From: Caulobacter sp. Root343
GTDB lineage: Bacteria; Pseudomonadota; Alphaproteobacteria; Caulobacterales; Caulobacteraceae
Reading direction: 5' to 3'
Assembly: GCF_001425745.1 (NCBI RefSeq)
Contig: NZ_LMDF01000006.1
Location: 62,001-126,000, forward strand
Length of the DNA: 64,000 bases
The stretch's first letter is position 1. Every line of letters starts with the position of its first letter. The notes under the pieces were generated by a model. The model did no database searches and was not told the DNA's origin. It saw nothing but the letters and a program-made list of their open reading frames with translations. The position numbers and the translations under genes are program-made. Shown in pieces: positions 59,860 to 64,000 of this stretch.

Positions 59860-60993
59860 TCACCACCCCTCCGGCGCTCGCTCCAGCCGGCTCTCGGGGA
59901 TCAGCGCCCGCATCTTGCGGCCGAAGCTCCTCAACGAAACCTCGCTGGTCGCCAGCGGGCCGGCCGTGAAGGTTCGCGAGGCCATGCCCTGCTGGACGCG
60001 GGCGACCAGCTCGGTGTCCTCGGCGTTGACCTGGCGGTTGATGCGCCAGTTCAGATACCGCGCCGCCTTCATCTCGCGCCGGTCGTCGGGCAGGGCGTAG
60101 GCGATCTCGCGGATCATGGTCCTGGTCGCCGAGACCGGGATGAACTGCATGAAGTCCACCTGGTCCGGATAGATGTCGAAGGCGAAGTTCGGCCACAGCT
60201 TGAAATAGGTCCACAGCCGCTTGCGATCGTCCGGCAGGTGCGGGACGTCGGGCAGCAGATCCTGGTACAGGCGCTCGGAGGGGCTCATCGACGGCTCGTC
60301 GATCAGATGGCCCCACATCTTGTCGACGAAGGTCTTGGCCTCGACGCCATAGCCCTTGCCAAACAGCCGGGTCAGGCCCGGATGGGCGATCGGGATGTGC
60401 AGGCCGTCCGAATAGTTGTCGCTGATGTTCTTCCAGTTGACCTCGCGCGGCCGCAGGGCGACGCGGCCGAACGGCTGCAGGTCCTCGAAGCGGTAGTGGG
60501 CGACCTCGTCCTCATAGGGGGCCATCATGGTCGCGACTGACGGGCCTTCGCCCTCGATCCGCACGAAGACGAAGCCGCGCCAGAGTTCGGTCTCGACCTT
60601 GGCCAGGCCCTGCTCGTGCATCTGAAGGGCCGGGTAGTCGTCGCGCATCGGCACGCCGATCAGCCGGCCGTCCAGGTCGTAGGTCCAGGCATGGTAGGGG
60701 CAGACGATCCGGCCGCAGTGGCCCACGGGTCCGTCCAGCAGCCGCGCGCCGCGATGGCGGCAGACATTGGCGAAGGCCCGCGCCCCGCCGTCCTTGCCGC
60801 GCACCACCACCAGGCTCTCGCCGACGAAGTCGAAGGTGTGGAAGTCGCCGGGCTTGGGGATGTCGTTCAGATGGCAGACGATCTGCCACGAGGGCCGGAA
60901 GATCTTGTCCCGTTCCTCGCGGAAGAAGCGCTCGGAGCCGTAGATCCAGCCGGGCAGGCCCCAGTCGGCTTGGGGGTCTTCGTTGGAGATCAT
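59860..60993 (-). CDS. Rieske non-haem iron oxygenase, alpha subunit
   Basis: 377 residues. Rieske 2Fe-2S ligands Cys78/His80 ('VCRHRGARLL') and Cys98/His101 ('IVCPYHAWTYDLDG'). The catalytic iron region is 'ISDNYSDGLHIPIAHPGL', giving two His. Such enzymes hydroxylate aromatic rings or demethylate quaternary amines, and need a reductase partner not present here. A BetI-like regulator downstream hints at a betaine-type substrate. ATG at 60993 follows the repeat; the earlier reading runs through the repeat and is rejected. Confidence 0.9.
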   Translation of the reverse strand: MISNEDPQADWGLPGWIYGSERFFREERDKIFRPSWQIVCHLNDIPKPGDFHTFDFVGESLVVVRGKDGGARAFANVCRHRGARLLDGPVGHCGRIVCPYHAWTYDLDGRLIGVPMRDDYPALQMHEQGLAKVETELWRGFVFVRIEGEGPSVATMMAPYEDEVAHYRFEDLQPFGRVALRPREVNWKNISDNYSDGLHIPIAHPGLTRLFGKGYGVEAKTFVDKMWGHLIDEPSMSPSERLYQDLLPDVPHLPDDRKRLWTYFKLWPNFAFDIYPDQVDFMQFIPVSATRTMIREIAYALPDDRREMKAARYLNWRINRQVNAEDTELVARVQQGMASRTFTAGPLATSEVSLRSFGRKMRALIPESRLERAPEGW

Positions 60994-61001
60994 GGTCACT
61001 G

Positions 61002-61110
61002 ACTTGCCCCCTCCGCGCCTGCGGCGCTCCTCCCCCGAAGGGGGAAGAAGGGCGCCCTTCCGCCCCCTCTGGGGGCGGACGGCCGCGTAGCGGCCAGGTG
61101 GGGGCAAGTG
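61002..61110 (+). repeat. Hairpin repeat family B, copy 5
   Basis: Hairpins GCGCC-TGC-GGCGC, TCCCCCGAAGGGGGA and GGCCGC-GTA-GCGGCC. It lies between the FAD oxidoreductase and Rieske genes, which share a strand. Confidence 0.85.
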
Positions 61111-61120
61111 CCGAGCATGA

Positions 61121-62764
61121 TCACCGCCCCACCACCGACAGCTTCACCGCCGTCGCGAAGTCCTTGTCCCGCAGGATCTCGCGCGCGGCGTTGCGGCCCG
61201 GATTGCCCGAGACCCCGCCGCCGGGGTGCGTGCCCGCGCCGCACATGTACAGGCCCTTGATCGGCGCGCGGTGACTGGCGTTGCCGAGGAACGGCCGGGC
61301 GGCCCACAGCTGATCCAGCGACATGTGGCCATGCATGATGTCGCCGCCGATCAGGCCGAACTTCCGCTCCAGGTCCAGTGGCGACAGGATCATCCGGCCC
61401 AGCACCGAGGCCTTGAAATTGGGGGCCCACCGGTCGACCGTGGCGATGATCAGGTCGGCGGCCGCCTCGCGCGCGTCGTCCCAAGAAGCGCCGTTCGGCA
61501 GGGTGGGCGCGAACTGCTGGCAGAACAGGCTGGCCACGTGCTGCCCGGGCGGGGCGAGGGAGGTGTCGATGGTCGAGGGGATCAGGATCTCGACGATCGG
61601 CGCGGTGCTGATGCCGCCCGCCTTGGCGTCGCGATAGGCCGCGTCCATGTAGTCCAGGCTGGGGGCGATCACGACGCCGCTCTGGTGGTGCTCGGCCAGC
61701 GCCTTGCCGGGCAGGCAGGTGAAGTCCGGCAGCTCGGACAGGGCGACGTTCATCCGGAAGGTGCCCGAGCCGTTCTTGTAGCCGTCGACCCGCTTGCGGA
61801 AGTCGGCGGTCAGGGCCGAGGGCGGCACCAGTTTGCGATAGAGCAGGGCGGGATTGACGTTGGCGCTGACGATCGGGGCCATGACCTGGCGGCCGTCGAC
61901 CAGCTGCACGCCCACAGCCTTGGCGCCCCCAGGGGCGTTTTCGACGTGGACGCCCTCGACCGGCGCGTTCAGCAGGATCTCGACCCCCGCCGCCTCGCAG
62001 GCCTTGGCCATGGCCTGGGTGATCGAGCCCATGCCGCCCACCGCGTGGCCCCAGGCGCCCTTCTTGCCGTTCACCTCGCCGAAGGTGTGGTGCAGCAGCA
62101 CGTAGGCCGAGCCGGGCGTGTCGGGGCTGGCGAAGTTGCCGACCACGGCGTCGAAGCCGAACGCGGCCTTGACCGGGTCGCTCTCGAACCAGCCGTCCAG
62201 CACGTCGCGGGCGCTCTTGGTGAACAGGTCCAGCAGGTCGCGCTTGCGCTCGCGCGACAGCATGGCCAGCCGCCCGCCCTGGCGCAGGGCCCGCAGCAGG
62301 CCGGGCAGGCCGTCGCCCAGGTTGGGCGGCGTCTCCTGCGCCAGGTCGCGCAGCACGTCGCCGATCTCGTCCAGCATGGCGTAATAGGCCGGCAGCACCT
62401 CGGCGTCGCGGCGGCTGAACTTGCGGAACGCCTCCTGGGTGCGCTCCAGGCCGCCGCCCAGCTTGATGTACTTGTCGTCCGACAGCGGCAGGAAGTTGGA
62501 GATCGGCCGCTCCAGGAAGGTCAGGCCGTAATCGCGCAGCCCCATGTCGGCGATGACCTTGGGATTGAGCAGGCTGACCGTGTAGCTGGCCACGGAGTTG
62601 CGGAAGCCGGGATGGAACTCCTCGGTCACCGCCGCTCCGCCGACCACGCCGCGCGCCTCGCAGACCGTGACCTTCAGCCCGGCCTTGGCCAGGTAGAAGG
62701 CGCAGACCAGTCCGTTGTGCCCCCCGCCGATGATCACCGCGTCGCGGGTTTGGGTGGTGGCCAT
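61121..62764 (-). CDS. FAD-dependent oxidoreductase, phytoene-desaturase/PYROXD2-like
   Basis: 547 residues. Dinucleotide-binding start 'AVIIGGGHNGLVCAFYLAKA' and 'VCEARGVVGGAAVTEEFHPG', with C-terminal 'GLYMCGAGTHPGGGVSGNPG' typical of phytoene-desaturase-like amine oxidases close to PYROXD2. No carotenoid genes are nearby. It lies upstream of the Rieske gene on the same strand. The ribosome-binding site GGGGAGAG is buried in a hairpin (62770-62792). Substrate unknown. Confidence 0.88.
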   Translation of the reverse strand: MATTQTRDAVIIGGGHNGLVCAFYLAKAGLKVTVCEARGVVGGAAVTEEFHPGFRNSVASYTVSLLNPKVIADMGLRDYGLTFLERPISNFLPLSDDKYIKLGGGLERTQEAFRKFSRRDAEVLPAYYAMLDEIGDVLRDLAQETPPNLGDGLPGLLRALRQGGRLAMLSRERKRDLLDLFTKSARDVLDGWFESDPVKAAFGFDAVVGNFASPDTPGSAYVLLHHTFGEVNGKKGAWGHAVGGMGSITQAMAKACEAAGVEILLNAPVEGVHVENAPGGAKAVGVQLVDGRQVMAPIVSANVNPALLYRKLVPPSALTADFRKRVDGYKNGSGTFRMNVALSELPDFTCLPGKALAEHHQSGVVIAPSLDYMDAAYRDAKAGGISTAPIVEILIPSTIDTSLAPPGQHVASLFCQQFAPTLPNGASWDDAREAAADLIIATVDRWAPNFKASVLGRMILSPLDLERKFGLIGGDIMHGHMSLDQLWAARPFLGNASHRAPIKGLYMCGAGTHPGGGVSGNPGRNAAREILRDKDFATAVKLSVVGR

Positions 62765-62769
62765 GGTCG

Positions 62770-62792
62770 CTCTCCCCAGCGTGTGGGGAGAG
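62770..62792 (-). promoter_or_regulatory. Hairpin that buries the ribosome-binding site of the FAD oxidoreductase gene
   Basis: On the minus strand CTCTCCCC pairs exactly with GGGGAGAG around a 7-base loop. GGGGAGAG is the ribosome-binding site and ends 5 bases before the ATG. Confidence 0.65.
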
Positions 62793-62800
62793 TGTTGCTG

Positions 62801-62816
62801 TACGATCGTATAATAG
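62801..62816 (-). promoter_or_regulatory. Operator-like palindrome and -10 before the FAD oxidoreductase gene
   Basis: TACGATCGTA (62801-62810) is a perfect palindrome. On the minus strand it follows TATTAT (about 62810-62815), so it would cover the transcription start. The -35 is weak. Confidence 0.45.
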
Positions 62817-62843
62817 GCAAGGGGTGGCCTACTTCGAATAGCC

Positions 62844-62943
62844 TGTCATCCCGGCCGTAGCGAAGCGGAGAGCCGGGACCGCCACGAACTCGGCGCTTGT
62901 TGCGGTCCCGGCTCGGCGCGCTTCGCGCTTGGCCGGGATGACA
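62844..62943. repeat. Palindromic repeat family D, copy 2
   Basis: 100 bp with the same 11-bp inverted ends, TGTCATCCCGG and CCGGGATGACA, and an internal GAGCCGGGACCG / CGGTCCCGGCTC stem. It ends 12 bp before the glutathione transferase stop. Confidence 0.85.
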
Positions 62944-62955
62944 GATTAGATTTGA

Positions 62956-63597
62956 TCAGGCCGCCTGAACGCTTGGCCGCTGCTCCACGCGCCCACGCCA
63001 GGCCGCCAGCGCCGTGCAGTCGCCCGGCACGGGGATCTCGGCGTAGCCAGCGAAGACCAGGCCCTCCAGCACGGTGATGTCGGCCATCGAGAACTGGTCG
63101 CCGGCCACATAGGGCTGGTCGCGCAGCACGCCGTCGAAATAGCGCATGCCGGCCTCGGCCTTCACCCGCCGGCGACGGCCGAAGTCCTCGCGGCCGGCCC
63201 AGTCGGGCGACTTGTGGGCTTGCAGCTGCGGACCCAGGCCGGGGGTAGCGTGATGGAAGTAGTCGCCGATCGGGTCGATCAGCTCGGACTCGGCCCGCTT
63301 CTGCATCATGTGGATCACCGCCTTCTCGCGCGGCGTCTTGCCCGTCAGCACCGGATTTCCGTCGAGGTTGTCGACATATTCGGTGATGGCCGTGCACTCG
63401 GAGATGAACAGGCCGTCCTCCAGCTCCAGCACCGGCACCGTGCCGGTCGGGTTCTTGGCCAGGAAGGCCGGGTCCTTGTGCTCGGCGCCGGGCAGGTCGA
63501 CGTTCACGAACTGGACCTGGTCGGTCAGGCCCTTCTCGGCCAGGGCGATGCGTACGCGCAGCGGGTTCGGAAAGCCGGGGACGTCGTGGATCTTCAT
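62956..63597 (-). CDS. Glutathione S-transferase
   Basis: 213 residues. Thioredoxin-fold start 'PGFPNPLRVRIALAEKGL', glutathione site 'GTVPVLELEDGLFISECTAI' with the conserved Pro and Glu-Ser region, and an all-helical C-terminal domain ('YVAGDQFSMADITVLEGL'). Would conjugate glutathione to electrophiles. ATG at 63597 has GGAG at good spacing; an ATG 12 bases upstream is possible. It diverges from a TetR gene with two shared operators. Confidence 0.9.
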   Translation of the reverse strand: MKIHDVPGFPNPLRVRIALAEKGLTDQVQFVNVDLPGAEHKDPAFLAKNPTGTVPVLELEDGLFISECTAITEYVDNLDGNPVLTGKTPREKAVIHMMQKRAESELIDPIGDYFHHATPGLGPQLQAHKSPDWAGREDFGRRRRVKAEAGMRYFDGVLRDQPYVAGDQFSMADITVLEGLVFAGYAEIPVPGDCTALAAWRGRVEQRPSVQAA

Positions 63598-63613
63598 GGT
63601 CTGCTCCATCAAT

Positions 63614-63692
63614 CTATCTACCAGTAGATAGGTAGTGGGCCGACGTAAGGGCTTTCGCCGGGCGGAGTCAATGTCTATCTACTGGTAGGTAG
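63614..63692. promoter_or_regulatory. Two TetR operators between GST and TetR genes
   Basis: CTATCTACCAGTAGATAG (63614-63631) and CTATCTACTGGTAGGTAG (63675-63692) are copies of one 18-bp palindrome, the second with one arm mismatch. One lies just before each start. Confidence 0.75.
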
Positions 63693-63704
63693 TCAGGAGC
63701 GCCG

Positions 63705-64000
63705 ATGAACACGCACGATACGCGGCAGACGATCATGGACACCGCTCGGGCCATGGTTCAGGCCAAGGGCTACAACGCCCTCAGCTTCCGCGAGGTGGCC
63801 AAGGACGTCGGCATCAAGAGCGCCAGCATCCACTACTATTTCCCGACCAAGGGCGATCTGGGCGCGGCCCTGGCCCGGCGCTACACCGAGGACGCGGTCG
63901 GCTATTTCGAGCACCTGCTGACGCGCGGCGACGACGTCGAGACCACCTTCCACGCCTATGCCGACGTGTTCCGCGCCGCCCTGCGCGACGACAACCGCAT
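63705..64000 (+). CDS. TetR-family regulator (3' end outside window)
   Basis: First 98 residues visible. HTH 'TIMDTARAMVQAKGYNALSF' then 'REVAKDVGIKSASIHYYFPT'. 'CAGGAGCGCCG' precedes the ATG. It diverges from the glutathione transferase gene, and paired palindromes lie between. Control of the GST and itself is the likely role. Confidence 0.9.
   Translation, partial: MNTHDTRQTIMDTARAMVQAKGYNALSFREVAKDVGIKSASIHYYFPTKGDLGAALARRYTEDAVGYFEHLLTRGDDVETTFHAYADVFRAALRDDNR

Noticed and set aside
61000-61107. Extended N terminus of the Rieske protein through repeat B
   Set aside because: The added residues are translated repeat sequence. ATG at 60993 starts the conserved region.
11754-61110. CRISPR array suggested by multiple repeats
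   Set aside because: Copies are kilobases apart, 100-180 bp long and hairpin-rich, with no regular spacers or cas genes.

Overview
GC-rich window with Caulobacter-type gene content: TonB-dependent receptors, a bacterial GH47 mannosidase, an HWE kinase, a hybrid kinase, a PilZ protein and many short intergenic hairpin repeats. Genus-level assignment to Caulobacter or a close Caulobacteraceae relative is an inference from gene content; no rRNA is present. One tRNA is seen. I found no CRISPR array, transposase, integrase or phage block.

Layout. 1-8.4 kb: a Tricorn-like S41 protease (5' end outside the window), a glycosyltransferase, tRNA-Met, a brnTA toxin-antitoxin pair, a coiled-coil protein, a glycerophosphodiesterase and the GH47 enzyme. 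8.4-13.5 kb: an HWE sensor kinase coupled to an Lrp regulator that diverges from methionine gamma-lyase, then a glucokinase-like protein with altered phosphate loops and a PilZ protein. 13.5-16.4 kb: an XRE regulator, a possible small RNA, an acyl-homoserine-lactone synthase with a candidate lux box, a DUF962 gene whose end is overrun by a repeat, and a LuxR receptor. 16.4-25.6 kb: a CBS-kinase-receiver protein, a TonB receptor, queuosine genes queC-queE-queD, a response regulator and aroC. 25.7-34 kb: a pectate lyase, a BlaI regulator with two M56 peptidases and a divergent gene with matching operators, a MarR-acetyltransferase fusion, a GH19 enzyme and a lipoprotein.

34-51 kb is the largest functional block: a polyamine uptake and catabolism cluster. 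It holds a PotFGHI-type importer, the gamma-glutamyl route (two PuuA-like ligases, PuuB, PuuC), three class III aminotransferases, GabD and a GntR regulator with matching palindromes at both flanking promoters. Together these would take putrescine and related amines to GABA and succinate; PuuD is not seen here. A ParE-type toxin and a 59-residue antitoxin sit inside the block on the other strand.

51-64 kb: a TetR regulator with three operator copies facing a START-domain protein, a TPR-sulfotransferase, a second TonB receptor, an amino-acid permease, a small DUF2188-like protein, a TetR/Rieske oxygenase/FAD oxidoreductase group, and a glutathione transferase divergent from a truncated TetR gene with paired operators.

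Most gene ends are followed by one of several families of 100-180 bp hairpin-rich repeats. Stem sequences differ between copies while base pairing is kept, which points to selection on structure. The signals most worth following are the BlaI/M56 locus, the lux locus with its repeat-altered neighbour, the possible small RNA near 14.1 kb, the paired repeats, and a ribosome-binding site locked in a hairpin before the gene at 61121-62764.
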